Origin: Bradyrhizobium zhanjiangense | GTDB lineage: Bacteria > Pseudomonadota > Alphaproteobacteria > Rhizobiales > Xanthobacteraceae | DNA: 64,000 nucleotides | Direction of reading: 5' to 3' | NCBI RefSeq assembly: GCF_004114935.1 | Contig: NZ_CP022221.1 | Coordinates: forward strand, 3,679,001 to 3,743,000 | Shown: positions 45,275-55,687 of the stretch, piece by piece | Position numbering within the stretch: the stretch's first letter is position 1 | How the letters are laid out: each line of letters starts with the position of its first letter | The notes under the pieces: generated by a model | Databases searched by the model: none | The model's input: only the letters and a program-made list of their open reading frames with translations | What the model was told of the DNA's origin: nothing | Made by a program: the position numbers and the translations under genes

Positions 45275-45742
45275 TTAGGCGCGCGGCGGCGCGACCTCGA
45301 TGCCGCGCTTGTGCCAGGGGCGTAGCTTCGCGACCACTTCCGCAGTGAGCGGCGTCGGTCGCCGCGACGCTTCGTCGATCATCACGCCGACCGAATTCGC
45401 CGACGCGATGCACTTTCCTTGCGAGAATACGACCTGCTCGAAGGTCACCGAGGTTCGTCCGAGCTTCACCACGCCGAGGCCGAGCTCGATCGTGTTCGGC
45501 CAGTGCAGCTCGGCGCGGAAATGGATGTCGAGCCGCACCATGATCCAGGCAAGACCCGGCGGCGTCAGCCCATATTCCGGCAGCTTCATCAGCGTGACAC
45601 GGCCGGTCTCGAAATAGGTGGCGTAGACGGCGTTGTTGACGTGCTGGTTGGGATCGAGATCGCCGAAGCGAACGTTGTCGCTGAGGCGATAGGGGTAGTC
45701 TTCCAGGCGCGGCGTCGTATCGAGGCGGCTTGGTGCGTTCAC
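45275..45742 (-). CDS. acyl-CoA thioesterase, hotdog fold (4-hydroxybenzoyl-CoA thioesterase-like)
   Basis: The 155-residue hotdog-fold protein has the active-site motif RFGDLDPNQHVNNAVYATYF, with catalytic Asp. It resembles YbgC/4HBT enzymes hydrolysing acyl-CoA or acyl-ACP. It starts at ATG 45742. It is convergent with the ferredoxin gene and diverges from the reductase gene. Confidence 0.87.
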   Translation of the reverse strand: MNAPSRLDTTPRLEDYPYRLSDNVRFGDLDPNQHVNNAVYATYFETGRVTLMKLPEYGLTPPGLAWIMVRLDIHFRAELHWPNTIELGLGVVKLGRTSVTFEQVVFSQGKCIASANSVGVMIDEASRRPTPLTAEVVAKLRPWHKRGIEVAPPRA

Positions 45743-45914
45743 CGATTGATCTCCGTCATATGCTTCCTCGTTACAACCCAGTTATTTTGACCCGGCAAGT
45801 GGGTGCGGCGGCCGGGTGCTCCGCTTTTATGCCTTCCCTGTTCCATCCCCGTTGGCTAGACAGGCAGGGTCACCTCGGCCCAAAGGGCGCCGTCCAACCG
45901 ATAACGACCGATAA

Positions 45915-46952
<1,038 letters not shown>

Positions 46953-47054
46953 CGGTGCTGAGCAGGAGGCGACCCCATGTTTCTGGTGCTGGAACCATTC
47001 GCGAAATCGCCGTAGTCTGCGGCCATTCCAGTCGTGGAATAGCAAGGTGATCTA

Positions 47055-47651
47055 ATGCGGAATTTCCTGTCCAGCTCTCGGCTGCTTCCCTTCCTCGCGC
47101 TCGCGTTGTCGCTTCTTGCGGTGACACGGTCTGCGGCGCAGACCGCCGAGCCTACAGCGGCGGGCCTCTGGCAGAAGGTCGAAGACGGCAAAACAGTCGG
47201 ATGGTTCCTCTTCGTCGACCACAACGGCATCTTTGAAGGCGTGATCGCAAAAACCTTCCCGCGGCCAACCGACGATCCGAACGAGGTTTGCTCCAAGTGC
47301 ACCGACGATCGCAAGAACGCGCCGGTGCTCGGCATCTCCTTCGTCCGCAACATGAAGCGCGAAGGCTTGAAATACGAAGGCGGCAACGTGCTCAATCCGC
47401 GCGACGGTCAGATCTGGAAGGCCAACATGAAGGTCAGTCCTGATGGCCAGACACTGACGCTGCGCGGCTATCTCGGCATCGCGTTGCTCGGCAAGGACGA
47501 GACCTGGACGCGCCTGCCGGATGCCTACATGGCCCAGGTCGATCCTGCCATCGTGGCAAAATATCTCCCTGCGCAGGCCGCTGCCACGAAGCCGGCGGCA
47601 CCCGCGACGAAAAAGGGCGGCGCGATGATGGCGCCGGCGCCCAAGCAGTAA
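47055..47651 (+). CDS. DUF2147 domain protein, exported
   Basis: The 198-residue protein has a signal peptide ([20 protein letters not shown], cleavage near RSAAQT). It has the DUF2147 core with [17 protein letters not shown], ICxKC-like VCSKCTDDR, and a C-terminal [17 protein letters not shown] Pro/Ala/Lys-rich tail follows. DUF2147 proteins are extracytoplasmic and of unknown function. It starts at ATG 47055. The region 47652-47942 after it holds no convincing gene. Confidence 0.85.
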   Translation: MRNFLSSSRLLPFLALALSLLAVTRSAAQTAEPTAAGLWQKVEDGKTVGWFLFVDHNGIFEGVIAKTFPRPTDDPNEVCSKCTDDRKNAPVLGISFVRNMKREGLKYEGGNVLNPRDGQIWKANMKVSPDGQTLTLRGYLGIALLGKDETWTRLPDAYMAQVDPAIVAKYLPAQAAATKPAAPATKKGGAMMAPAPKQ

Positions 47652-47942
47652 GGGCGTACCTCGCGCACTGTGCCGCCTGGTCGGCAGTACCTCCACACAT
47701 CATCATTCCTCGTACTGGCGGGGAAGACGGAAAGTCGGCGGCGGCCATATCCGCCGAAAGACGAACGCGCCGCGGGCCCGCTCCAGTAGTTGCCCGGAAT
47801 GCAAGCTGGCGCCGGATTTGCATAGCTATCCGCAAAGCTGCTGGGGGAACGAGTCGCTGCCTTCACGCCTTTCGCCGAGCCGCGGAAGGCGGTCGGCGCG
47901 CGTTGTCCCCCCGCGGCGATCATGTCGACCCGCGGAGACGAT

Positions 47943-48299
47943 ATGCGACTTGTAAGATTGTGTGCGCCGCCATTGCTGGCCCTGACAGCGCTCTTGGCGA
48001 CATCGGCGCTGGCGCGCGACGACGAGCGCTATGCCAACTCGCCGTTAAAGCCTTGGTTCGAAAGCCTGCACAGCGAATTCGGACAGTGCTGCTCCGACGC
48101 CGACGGCTACGTCATTGCCGACGTCGACTGGGAGTCCGATCGCGGCCGTTACCGCGTCCGCATCGACGACGAATGGGTCGTGGTGCCCGACGGTGCGGTG
48201 ATCACTGTGCCTAACAAGATCGGCCGCACCATGGTGTGGAAGCACTATATCGATGGCCATCCGCGCGTGCGCTGCTTCATGCCGGGCAGCATGACGTAG
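47943..48299 (+). CDS. small secreted protein, hypothetical
   Basis: The 118-residue protein has a signal peptide (MRLVRLCAPPLLALTALLAT, cleavage near ALARDD). The mature part has CC in GQCCSDADGYVIADVDWESD, and a beta-rich RYRVRIDDEWVVVPDGAVI followed by a C-terminal RVRCFMPG. ATG 47943 is preceded by GGAG at good spacing. I do not recognise a named domain. It may bind a metal or form disulfides in the periplasm. Confidence 0.75.
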   Translation: MRLVRLCAPPLLALTALLATSALARDDERYANSPLKPWFESLHSEFGQCCSDADGYVIADVDWESDRGRYRVRIDDEWVVVPDGAVITVPNKIGRTMVWKHYIDGHPRVRCFMPGSMT

Positions 48300-48307
48300 A
48301 CCCGCGT

Positions 48308-48346
48308 GTCATTCCGGTCGGCGCTGGGCGCCGAACCCGGAATGAC
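48308..48346. repeat. GTCATTCCGG...CCGGAATGAC inverted repeat
   Basis: This 39-base element has arms GTCATTCCGGtcGGCGC and GCGCCgaacCCGGAATGAC. It is related to 21555-21657 and placed between convergent genes. Confidence 0.8.
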
Positions 48347-48356
48347 AAAGCGAAGC

Positions 48357-48626
48357 TTAGTGCGCCTGTTTTTCCGAACCCGCGCTCGCGAGCCGCTTGA
48401 CGCGCGGGGTCAGCACTGAAACCTGCGCGGGCGAGGCAGGCATGCCGGCGACGATCATCGCAGGGCTTGCCGACTGCTCCTCGACGCCGGCGCCGCCGAG
48501 CACCTGCACTTGCGTCGCTGAGATCGGAAACGAGGTCACTTCGTAAGAGGGAAGCTCGCTGGCAAAGGCACCGGCCGAGCTTGCAATCATGGCGCCGGCA
48601 AAGGCAATCATCGAGAGAACACGCAT
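48357..48626 (-). CDS. small exported protein, hypothetical
   Basis: The 89-residue protein begins at ATG 48626, preceded by GGAG. The first 22 residues are a signal peptide (MRVLSMIAFAGAMIASSAGA). The mature part is short, rich in Ala, Val and Ser, and ends RLASAGSEKQAH. No domain is recognised. It is probably periplasmic. Confidence 0.65.
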   Translation of the reverse strand: MRVLSMIAFAGAMIASSAGAFASELPSYEVTSFPISATQVQVLGGAGVEEQSASPAMIVAGMPASPAQVSVLTPRVKRLASAGSEKQAH

Positions 48627-48819
48627 TGGAAAATCTCCGTGGAAGATGTCAATCGGAGGTTTGGTCGCGTCGATGCCGGGCCAGGTTCGCTCGTGTGCGA
48701 ACATTCGCATTGCCTTCGGGGCAGATATTGATTGCTTGACGCGAAGGGACGAAACGCGGACGAAGTTTTTCCGCGCCAATGTTTCCGGACGGTTTCGCGG
48801 AACCGCCGATGCACCCTGC

Positions 48820-48905
48820 CTAACGCTCTTGCAGATCAAGCTGGGGAGATTTGACCGGGGCGGCGGCCGCGGGAAAGCGCAGGCTCATCGTCGTGCCGCG
48901 GCCGG
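48820..48905 (-). pseudogene. possible histidine kinase C-terminal fragment
   Basis: On the minus strand a frame ending in TAG at 48820-48822 reads ...SSAPGRGTTMSLRFPAAAAP, closely resembling the end of a histidine kinase ATPase domain (S-x-P-G-x-G-T-x(4)-L/R-x-P). No other kinase parts are seen upstream (48906-49021). It looks like a decayed remnant. The rest of 48627-49021 contains no other supported gene. Confidence 0.35.
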
Positions 48906-49021
48906 GCGCGGAAGAGACGAACGGTTGCGCGCGGCGATTGCGGACCTGATCACGCGCAGCCTGCCTGTCACGCTGGGCGACATGCACCTGATCGACAGTC
49001 AGTGAGGCCGGCTCGCCAGCC

Positions 49022-50563
49022 TCAGGTCACCGGCGCCGGATTGAACAGCGTGAGGTCGTTGTGGATGCCCCAGCGGTCCGACCACGGTTTTGTGCGGCCG
49101 CTGGCGACGTCAAGGATCAGGCGGAACAGGTCCCAACCGGTTTCCTCGATGGTCTTCTCGCCGGTGGCGATGCGGCCGGCGTCGAAGTCGATCAGGTCCT
49201 TCCAGCGGCGGGCGAGCTCGCTGCGGGTGGCGACCTTGATCACGGGTGCGGCCGCAAGGCCGTAGGGCGTGCCGCGGCCGGTGGTGAAGACTTGCAGCGT
49301 CATGCCGGAGGCGAGCTGGAGCGTGCCGCAGATGAAGTCGGACGCGGGCGTTGCCGCGAACAGCATGCCCTTCTGCGTCGCTTTCTCGCCGGGCGAGAGC
49401 ACGCCGGTGATGGCAGACGATCCGGACTTGACGATCGAGCCCAGCGACTTCTCGACGATGTTGGCAAGGCCGCCCTTCTTGTTGCCGGGCGTGGTGTTGG
49501 CGCTGCGATCGGCGCCGCCGCGGGCGAGATAGGAATCGTACCAGGCCATCTCGCGCACCAGCGCGCGGCCGACGTCCTCGCTGATCGCGCGACGGGTGAG
49601 GAGCTGGATGGCGTCGCGCACCTCGGTGACTTCCGAGAACATCACGGTGGCACCGGCGCGCACCAGGAGGTCCGCGGCGAAGCCGACGGCGGGGTTCGCG
49701 GTGACGCCGGAGAAGGCGTCGCTGCCGCCGCATTGCAGGCCGATGACGAGATCGGAGGCCGGGCAGGTCTCGCGCTTGCGGGTGTTGAGCACCTTCAGCC
49801 GTGCCTCGGCCTGAGTCATGATGGCATCGACGATGGCACCAAAGCCGTCGAAGGCTTCGTCCTGCATGCGCACGATGGCATCGCTGACGCCTTCCGGTAC
49901 CAGCCGCTCAGGCGCGAGCTTCTCGCAGCCGAGGCCGACGACCAAAATCTCGCCGCCAAAATTCGGGTTGAGCGCGATGTTCTGCAGCGTGCGGATCGGC
50001 ACCACAGCGTCGGGCGCGGTGATGGCGACGCCGCAGCCATAGGCGTGCGTCAGCGGCACGACGTCGTCGACGTTCGGGTACTTCGGCAAGAGCTCGGCGC
50101 GGATGCGTTTGACCGCATATTCCATCGTGCCCTTGACGCATTGCACGGAGGAGGAGATGCCGAGGATGTTCTTGGTGCCGACCGAGCCGTCGGGATTGCG
50201 ATAGCCCTCGAAGGTGAAACCTTCGAGCGGCGGCAGCGGCGCCGGGACGGCGGTCGAGATTTCGAGCTTGTCGAGGGCAGGGGGCTCCGGCATGCGAATG
50301 CGGGCTTCGTCCACCCATTCGCCGGCCAGGATCGGCGACAGCGCGTAGCCGATCACCTCGCCATAGCGGACGATCGGGGCGTCTTGTGCGATGTCGACCA
50401 GCGCCGTCTTGTGCCCCTGCGGCACGAAGGCGCGCAGCGTCAGCCCGCAGGCGAAGCGGGAGCCGGCGGGAAGCCCGAAATCATTGACGACGATCGCGAC
50501 ATTGTCGCGCTCGTTGAGCTTGATGTAGCGGGGCTGCTCTTTCGCTGCGACTGACTGGTCCAT
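49022..50563 (-). CDS. garD: galactarate dehydratase
   Basis: The 513-residue protein is a UxaA/GarD-family dehydratase. The N-terminus ([20 protein letters not shown] and [10 protein letters not shown]) and [17 protein letters not shown] match galactarate dehydratase better than altronate dehydratase, and the length fits GarD. Cys/His residues near [10 protein letters not shown] and [12 protein letters not shown] are probably the iron site. It converts galactarate to 5-keto-4-deoxyglucarate. The start is ATG 50563. It is last in a colinear glucarate/galactarate unit. Confidence 0.9.
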   Translation of the reverse strand: MDQSVAAKEQPRYIKLNERDNVAIVVNDFGLPAGSRFACGLTLRAFVPQGHKTALVDIAQDAPIVRYGEVIGYALSPILAGEWVDEARIRMPEPPALDKLEISTAVPAPLPPLEGFTFEGYRNPDGSVGTKNILGISSSVQCVKGTMEYAVKRIRAELLPKYPNVDDVVPLTHAYGCGVAITAPDAVVPIRTLQNIALNPNFGGEILVVGLGCEKLAPERLVPEGVSDAIVRMQDEAFDGFGAIVDAIMTQAEARLKVLNTRKRETCPASDLVIGLQCGGSDAFSGVTANPAVGFAADLLVRAGATVMFSEVTEVRDAIQLLTRRAISEDVGRALVREMAWYDSYLARGGADRSANTTPGNKKGGLANIVEKSLGSIVKSGSSAITGVLSPGEKATQKGMLFAATPASDFICGTLQLASGMTLQVFTTGRGTPYGLAAAPVIKVATRSELARRWKDLIDFDAGRIATGEKTIEETGWDLFRLILDVASGRTKPWSDRWGIHNDLTLFNPAPVT

Positions 50564-50587
50564 CTGCTCTTGCCTCAGAGACTGAAT

Positions 50588-50677
50588 CGTAGGGTGGGCA
50601 AAGGCGCAACGCGCCGTGCCCACCATGCTTCACACCGAAGATAAGCGGTGGGCACGCTTCGCTTTGCCCACCCTACG
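50588..50677. repeat. CGTAGGGTGGGCAAAG inverted repeat
   Basis: Outer arms CGTAGGGTGGGCAAAG and CTTTGCCCACCCTACG are a perfect inverted pair, a common Bradyrhizobium extragenic element. The inner arms GCGCCGTGCCCACC and GGTGGGCACGC form a second hairpin. A 9-base ctacgatat tandem follows. Confidence 0.85.
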
Positions 50678-50697
50678 ATATCTACGATATCGGCCTA

Positions 50698-52146
50698 TCA
50701 ACCCGGATTGGTATAGGCCGTCTTCACCGCAGTGTAGAATTCGCGGGCATAGGAGCCCTGCTCGCGGGCGCCGTAGCTCGAACCCTTCCGGCCGCCGAAC
50801 GGCACGTGATAATCGACACCGGCGGTCGGCAGATTGACCATCACCATGCCGGACTCGCTGTTGCGCTTATAGTGCGAGGCGTATTTCAGGCTGGTGGTGC
50901 AAATGCCGGAGGCGAGACCGAACTCGGTGTCGTTGGAGATCGCCAGCGCCTCTTCGTAGTTCTTGGCGCGGATCACGGCAGCGACGGGGCCGAAGATTTC
51001 CTCACGCGCGATGCGCATGTTGTTGTTGACTTCGGTGAACAGCGCCGGCTGGAGGTAGTGGCCGGGCGTTTCGCGCTTGAGCAGCTCGCCGCCCCACGCA
51101 AGCTTGGCACCCTCGTCCTGGCCGATCTTGATGTAGCGCAGGTCCTGGTCGAGCTGGCTCTGGTCGACCACCGGGCCGATATGCACGCCGGCCTTGAGTG
51201 CGTCGTCCACCGACAGGCCCTTCAGGCGTTCGGCCATCGCCGCGACGAAGCGGTCATGGATGCCTTCGGTAACGATCAGGCGCGACGAGGCGGTGCAGCG
51301 CTGGCCGGTGGAGAAATAGGCGCCGTTGACGGCGACCTCGACGGCGGTCTTGAGGTCGGCGTCGTCGAGCACGACCAGCGGATTCTTGCCGCCCATCTCG
51401 AGCTGGAATTTCTTCATCGGGTTCGACAGCACGCAGGCCTGCGCGATCTTGCGGCCGGTCTGCACCGAACCGGTGAAGGAGATCGCCGCCACATCCGGGT
51501 GGTCGAGCAGGGTCTGGCCGACCACGGAGCCGGAGCCGACCACGAGGTTGAACACGCCGGCGGGAATACCGGAGCGGGTGATGATCTCGGCGAGCGCATG
51601 GCCAGAGCCGGGCACCAGCTCAGCCGGCTTGAACACCACGGTGTTGCCGTAGCAAAGCGCGGGCGCGATCTTCCAAGCGGGGATTGCGATCGGGAAATTC
51701 CAGGGCGTGATCATGCCGACAACGCCCACCGGCTCACGGGTGAGCTCGACGTCGAGGCCGGGACGCACCGAGGCGCCCTTCTCGCCGATCAGGCGCAGCG
51801 CTTCACCGGCGAAGAACGCGAAGATCTGGCCGGCGCGGGCGACCTCGCCGATGCCTTCCGGCAACGTCTTGCCTTCCTCGCGGGCGAGCAGGCGGCCGAG
51901 CTCTTCCTTGCGGGCGAGGATTTCGAGAGAAACCTTGTTCAGCGCGTCATAGCGCTCCTGCGGCGTCGAGCGCGCCCAGGTGGGGAAGGCGGCCTTGGCG
52001 GCGGCGATCGCCTTCTCGGTCTGCGCCTTGTCGGCCTTGGCATATTCACCGACGAGGTCGTTGGTGTTGGAGGGGTTGATGTTCCTGGTGACGCCGGAGC
52101 CGTCGACCCATTCGCCGCCGATGAAGTTCTTCAGGATTGCCGTCAT
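50698..52146 (-). CDS. alpha-ketoglutaric semialdehyde (2,5-dioxovalerate) dehydrogenase
   Basis: The 482-residue NAD(P)-dependent aldehyde dehydrogenase has WNFPIAIPAWKIAPAL, the catalytic Glu in FQLEMGGKNP and catalytic Cys in STGQRCTASSR. ATG 52146 is preceded by AGGAGG. In this pathway it oxidises alpha-ketoglutaric semialdehyde to alpha-ketoglutarate, the last step. The assignment rests on context with GudD, GarD and KdgD. The sequence alone gives only the aldehyde dehydrogenase superfamily. Confidence 0.88.
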   Translation of the reverse strand: MTAILKNFIGGEWVDGSGVTRNINPSNTNDLVGEYAKADKAQTEKAIAAAKAAFPTWARSTPQERYDALNKVSLEILARKEELGRLLAREEGKTLPEGIGEVARAGQIFAFFAGEALRLIGEKGASVRPGLDVELTREPVGVVGMITPWNFPIAIPAWKIAPALCYGNTVVFKPAELVPGSGHALAEIITRSGIPAGVFNLVVGSGSVVGQTLLDHPDVAAISFTGSVQTGRKIAQACVLSNPMKKFQLEMGGKNPLVVLDDADLKTAVEVAVNGAYFSTGQRCTASSRLIVTEGIHDRFVAAMAERLKGLSVDDALKAGVHIGPVVDQSQLDQDLRYIKIGQDEGAKLAWGGELLKRETPGHYLQPALFTEVNNNMRIAREEIFGPVAAVIRAKNYEEALAISNDTEFGLASGICTTSLKYASHYKRNSESGMVMVNLPTAGVDYHVPFGGRKGSSYGAREQGSYAREFYTAVKTAYTNPG

Positions 52147-52166
52147 GTATTCCTCCTTGTTCAAGG

Positions 52167-52214
52167 GGCATGATCCTATCGGAAAACCGGTGTCCACTTT
52201 TCCGGGATCATGCC
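52167..52214. repeat. GGCATGATCC...GGATCATGCC inverted repeat
   Basis: Arms GGCATGATCctatCGGAAAA and TTTTCCGggATCATGCC flank CCGGTGTCCAC. This is a full copy of the repeat whose half is at 45206. It lies between two genes of the same operon-like unit. Confidence 0.85.
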
Positions 52215-52223
52215 TGAAGTTTC

Positions 52224-53567
52224 TTAGCGCACGAGGCAGGGACGCTTGTCGTCGAAGGTCCAGCCGGGGATCAGGTCCTGCATGGCAATAGCGTCATCAC
52301 GGGCGCCAAGTCCATGCTGCTTGTAGAGGTCATGCGCGGCGTCGACGGCCGCCCTGTCGATTTCGATACCCAGGCCCGGCCTATCGGGAACGGCAATCTT
52401 GCCGCCCTTGATCTGAAGCGGCTCCTTGGTGAGCGCCTGGCCGTCCTGCCAGATCCAGTGGGTGTCGATCGCGGTCACCTTGCCGGGTGCAGCGGCGCCG
52501 ACATGGGTGAACATGGCCAGCGAAATGTCGAAATGGTTGTTGGAGTGCGAGCCCCAGGTCAGGCCGTTGTCGCGGCAGGTCTGGGCGACGCGGACCGAGC
52601 CTTGCATGGTCCAGAAATGGGGATCGGCCAGCGGAATATCCACCGCACCGAGACGCAGCGCATGGGAAAGCTGCCGCCAGTCGGTGGCGATCATGTTGGT
52701 CGCGGTCGGCAAGCCCGTGGCCCGGCGGAACTCGGCCATGATCTCGCGGCCGGAGAAGCCGGCCTCGGCGCCGCAGGGGTCCTCGGCGTAGGCGAGGATG
52801 CCGTGCATGTCCTCGCAAAGCCTGACAGCCTCATCGAGCGACCAGGCGCCGTTCGGGTCGAGCGTCACGCGCGCGTTGGGGAAGCGCTTGGCAATCGCGG
52901 TGACGGCCTCGATCTCCTGCTCGCCGCGGAGCACGCCGCCCTTGAGCTTGAAATCGGCGAAGCCGTAATGGTCGTGGGTGGCTTCCGCGAGCCGCACCAC
53001 GGTCTCGGGCGTCATCGCCTCCTGATGGCGGAGGTTGAACCACTCGGCCTTGCCGGTCTCGCCGTTGACATAGTCGAGCTTGGATTTACGGCGGTCTCCA
53101 ACGAAGAAGAGATAGCCGAGCGTCTCGACGCTCTTGCGCTGCTGGCCTTCGCCGAGCAGCGCCGCGACCGGCAGGTTGAGATGTTGGCCGAGCAAATCGA
53201 GCAGCGCGGATTCGATCGCCGTGACCGCGTGGATCATGACGCGCAGGTCAAACGTCTGCTTGCCGCGGCCGTCGGCATCGCGGTCGGCGAAGGCGGTCCG
53301 GATATCGGCGAGGATGTTGTTCATCGCGCCGACGGTCTTGCCGATCACGAGATCGCGGGCGTCCTGCAGCGTCTGCCAGATCTTTTGTCCGCCCGGCACC
53401 TCACCGACGCCGGTGTGACCGGAATTGTCGGTGAGGATGACGATGTTGCGGGTGAAGAACGGCGCATGCGCGCCGCTCAAATTGAGGAGCATGCTGTCGC
53501 GGCCCGCGACCGGGATCACCTGCATCGCCGTGACGACCGGTGCGCCAGAGATCTCCATCTGGGCCAT
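52224..53567 (-). CDS. gudD: glucarate dehydratase
   Basis: The 447-residue enolase-superfamily enzyme has the GudD family layout: [11 protein letters not shown] with catalytic Lys, [10 protein letters not shown] metal ligand, [15 protein letters not shown], and the catalytic His in [21 protein letters not shown]. It converts D-glucarate (or L-idarate) to 5-keto-4-deoxyglucarate. The ATG 53567 follows kdgD (transcribed ahead of it) by 25 bases, consistent with cotranscription. Confidence 0.93.
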   Translation of the reverse strand: MAQMEISGAPVVTAMQVIPVAGRDSMLLNLSGAHAPFFTRNIVILTDNSGHTGVGEVPGGQKIWQTLQDARDLVIGKTVGAMNNILADIRTAFADRDADGRGKQTFDLRVMIHAVTAIESALLDLLGQHLNLPVAALLGEGQQRKSVETLGYLFFVGDRRKSKLDYVNGETGKAEWFNLRHQEAMTPETVVRLAEATHDHYGFADFKLKGGVLRGEQEIEAVTAIAKRFPNARVTLDPNGAWSLDEAVRLCEDMHGILAYAEDPCGAEAGFSGREIMAEFRRATGLPTATNMIATDWRQLSHALRLGAVDIPLADPHFWTMQGSVRVAQTCRDNGLTWGSHSNNHFDISLAMFTHVGAAAPGKVTAIDTHWIWQDGQALTKEPLQIKGGKIAVPDRPGLGIEIDRAAVDAAHDLYKQHGLGARDDAIAMQDLIPGWTFDDKRPCLVR

Positions 53568-53592
53568 CGCACGCTCCTCCTGTTGTCGTCCG

Positions 53593-54537
53593 TTATTCTG
53601 CCGCCTGTTGTGTCGAACGGATGGCGGGCAGATTCTTCACCAGCGCGGTCAGTTCCGCCATCTCCTGCTCGGTGAGATCGGTGAGCGGCGGACGGACCGG
53701 ACCGGAATCGCGGCCGATCACTTTCATGCCGGCCTTGATGATCGAGACCGCATAGCCCTTCTTGCGGTTGCGGATCGCGATCAGCGGCAGGATGAAGTTC
53801 TTCAGGCCGGCATGGATCGTCTCATGGTCGCGCTTGCGCACGGCGGCGTAGAAGTTGGTGGCGAATTCCGGCACGAAGTTGAACACGGCCGAGGAATAGG
53901 TCGTCACGCCCATGTCGAGATAAGGCAGCGCGAAGGTCTCCGCGGTCGGCAGGCCGCCGATATAGGTCAGGCGGTCGCCGAGCTTGGTGTAGACGCGGGT
54001 CATCAGCTCGATGTCGCCGATGCCGTCCTTGTAGCCGACGAGGTTCGGGCAGCGCTCGGCGAGACGCGCGAGCGTGTCGGGCTGGAGGATGGCGTTGTCG
54101 CGGTTGTAGACGATCACGCCGATCTTCACGGCGGCGCAGATCGCCTCGACATGGGCGGCGAGGCCCTCCTGCTCGGAATGGGTGAGATAGGGCGGCAGCA
54201 GCAGCAGGCCATCGGCGCCGGCCTTCTCGGCGCCAATGGCGATCTCGCGGGCGATCGCGGTGCCGTAGCCGGTGCCGGCGAGCACGGGCACGCGGCCCTT
54301 GGTCTCCTCGACGGCGATCTTGACGACTTGCGGAACCTCGGTCGGCGTCAGCGAGAAGAACTCGCCGGTGCCGCCGGCGGCGAACAGGCCGGCGACGTCA
54401 TAGCCGCACAGCCAATCCATGTTGGCGCGGTAGGTCGCCTCGTCGAAGGAGTAGTCAGCCCTGAACGGCGTGACGGGGAAGGACAGGAGGCCCGATCCGA
54501 TCTTCTGGGCCATTTCCTGCGGGGTCATCTTGCTCAT
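53593..54537 (-). CDS. kdgD: 5-dehydro-4-deoxyglucarate dehydratase
   Basis: The 314-residue class I aldolase-fold enzyme of the DHDPS family has GGTGEFFSL (55-63), Tyr in VIVYNRDN (144) and the Schiff-base Lys170 in NLVGYKDG. It dehydrates and decarboxylates 5-keto-4-deoxyglucarate to alpha-ketoglutaric semialdehyde. The length and position between gudD and the LysR gene support this over dihydrodipicolinate synthase. The start is ATG 54537. Confidence 0.92.
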   Translation of the reverse strand: MSKMTPQEMAQKIGSGLLSFPVTPFRADYSFDEATYRANMDWLCGYDVAGLFAAGGTGEFFSLTPTEVPQVVKIAVEETKGRVPVLAGTGYGTAIAREIAIGAEKAGADGLLLLPPYLTHSEQEGLAAHVEAICAAVKIGVIVYNRDNAILQPDTLARLAERCPNLVGYKDGIGDIELMTRVYTKLGDRLTYIGGLPTAETFALPYLDMGVTTYSSAVFNFVPEFATNFYAAVRKRDHETIHAGLKNFILPLIAIRNRKKGYAVSIIKAGMKVIGRDSGPVRPPLTDLTEQEMAELTALVKNLPAIRSTQQAAE

Positions 54538-54660
54538 GGGCGCGGCTCCCTTCTTGCGTGTTGTGGAGGACGCAAGCCTGCGCGTCCATGCGCCGGTGTT
54601 TAGGAGACCGTTCGATGCGCGTCCAAGCCAAAGCCTATATCGACTGATGCAGATTGAGTA

Positions 54661-55566
54661 TCAATCCTCCGCCACCTCCACCGAGGACAATTCACCAGCG
54701 ATTTTGACGAGGGCCGAGAGTAACGGATTCTCGTCGTCGCGGCGCCAGACCATGAAGAGCTCGACGGGAACGCGCGTACGCAGCTTCAGCGGCCGCAGCC
54801 GCACGTCGGCGATCTTCAGGCTTGCCGCCGCCGCCGGCACGATGGCGAGGCCGAGGCCGGCACGCACCATGGCGAGGATCGAGTGGATCTGGCTGAGATG
54901 CTGGACGTAGCGCGGCAGCACGTCGGCGCGGGTGAACAGCGCCACCAGCAGATCGTGGAAGTAGCGGCTCTCATAGGGCGAATACATCACGAAGGGCTGG
55001 TCGTCGAAATCCTTGATGGTGATGGTCTCCGCATTCGCCAACGGATGCTTCTTCGGGATCGCCGCGAGCAGGGGCTCGGCGACGACGCGGCGGCTGGCAA
55101 GCTCGGGCCGCGCGATCGGCGGCCTGAGCAGGCCGGCGTCGATCTGGCCCGAGGTCAGCGCCTCGAACTGGTCGCCCGACACCATCTCCTTCAGTGAGAA
55201 GTCCACCTCCGGCAGCTTGGCGCGGCAGGCGGCGACGAGCTCAGGCAGGAAGCCGTAAGCCGCGGCGGCCGTGAAGCCGATCTTCAGCGAGCCGGTCTTG
55301 CCGAGCGCGATGCGGCGGGCGACTTGCGAGGCGCTTTCCGCAAGCTTGAGGATGCGCCGTGCCTCCGGCAGGAAGCTGCGCCCCGCAGGCGTCAGGCGCA
55401 CCGAGCGGCTGGTGCGCTCCAGAAGCGGCGCATCGATGATGTGCTCGAGCACCTGGATCTGCCGGGACAGTGGCGGCTGCGTCATGTTCAGCCGCGCGGC
55501 GGCGCGGCCGAAATGCAGTTCCTCCGCCACCGTGACGAAACAGCGGAGCTGGTTGAGGTCGAACAT
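54661..55566 (-). CDS. LysR family transcriptional regulator
   Basis: The 301-residue protein has the N-terminal winged HTH (FDLNQLRCFVTVAEELHFGR, then LNMTQPPLSRQIQVLE) and a substrate-binding domain. ATG 55566 gives the usual LysR start. It lies inside the glucarate/galactarate unit on the same strand, between the transporter and kdgD. It probably activates the pathway in response to a sugar acid. Confidence 0.9.
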   Translation of the reverse strand: MFDLNQLRCFVTVAEELHFGRAAARLNMTQPPLSRQIQVLEHIIDAPLLERTSRSVRLTPAGRSFLPEARRILKLAESASQVARRIALGKTGSLKIGFTAAAAYGFLPELVAACRAKLPEVDFSLKEMVSGDQFEALTSGQIDAGLLRPPIARPELASRRVVAEPLLAAIPKKHPLANAETITIKDFDDQPFVMYSPYESRYFHDLLVALFTRADVLPRYVQHLSQIHSILAMVRAGLGLAIVPAAAASLKIADVRLRPLKLRTRVPVELFMVWRRDDENPLLSALVKIAGELSSVEVAED

Positions 55567-55687
55567 CGATACATGCCTTAGATGGATAAGGCGTTTCCCC
55601 GGCACTTCTAGCATCGATCACCCCCAAAACAAAGACGGCGGCTGGGAAGCCGCCGTTGAGTTGCCTGGTCAAGCTCCCATGGAGCCC

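Noticed and set aside
47525..47923. 132-residue minus-strand frame
   Set aside because: It runs antisense into the DUF2147 gene and lacks a domain or signal peptide.
48589..49005. 138-residue plus-strand frame
   Set aside because: It crosses the 5' end of the small exported protein gene on the other strand and has no domain; the minus-strand kinase-tail reading fits better.
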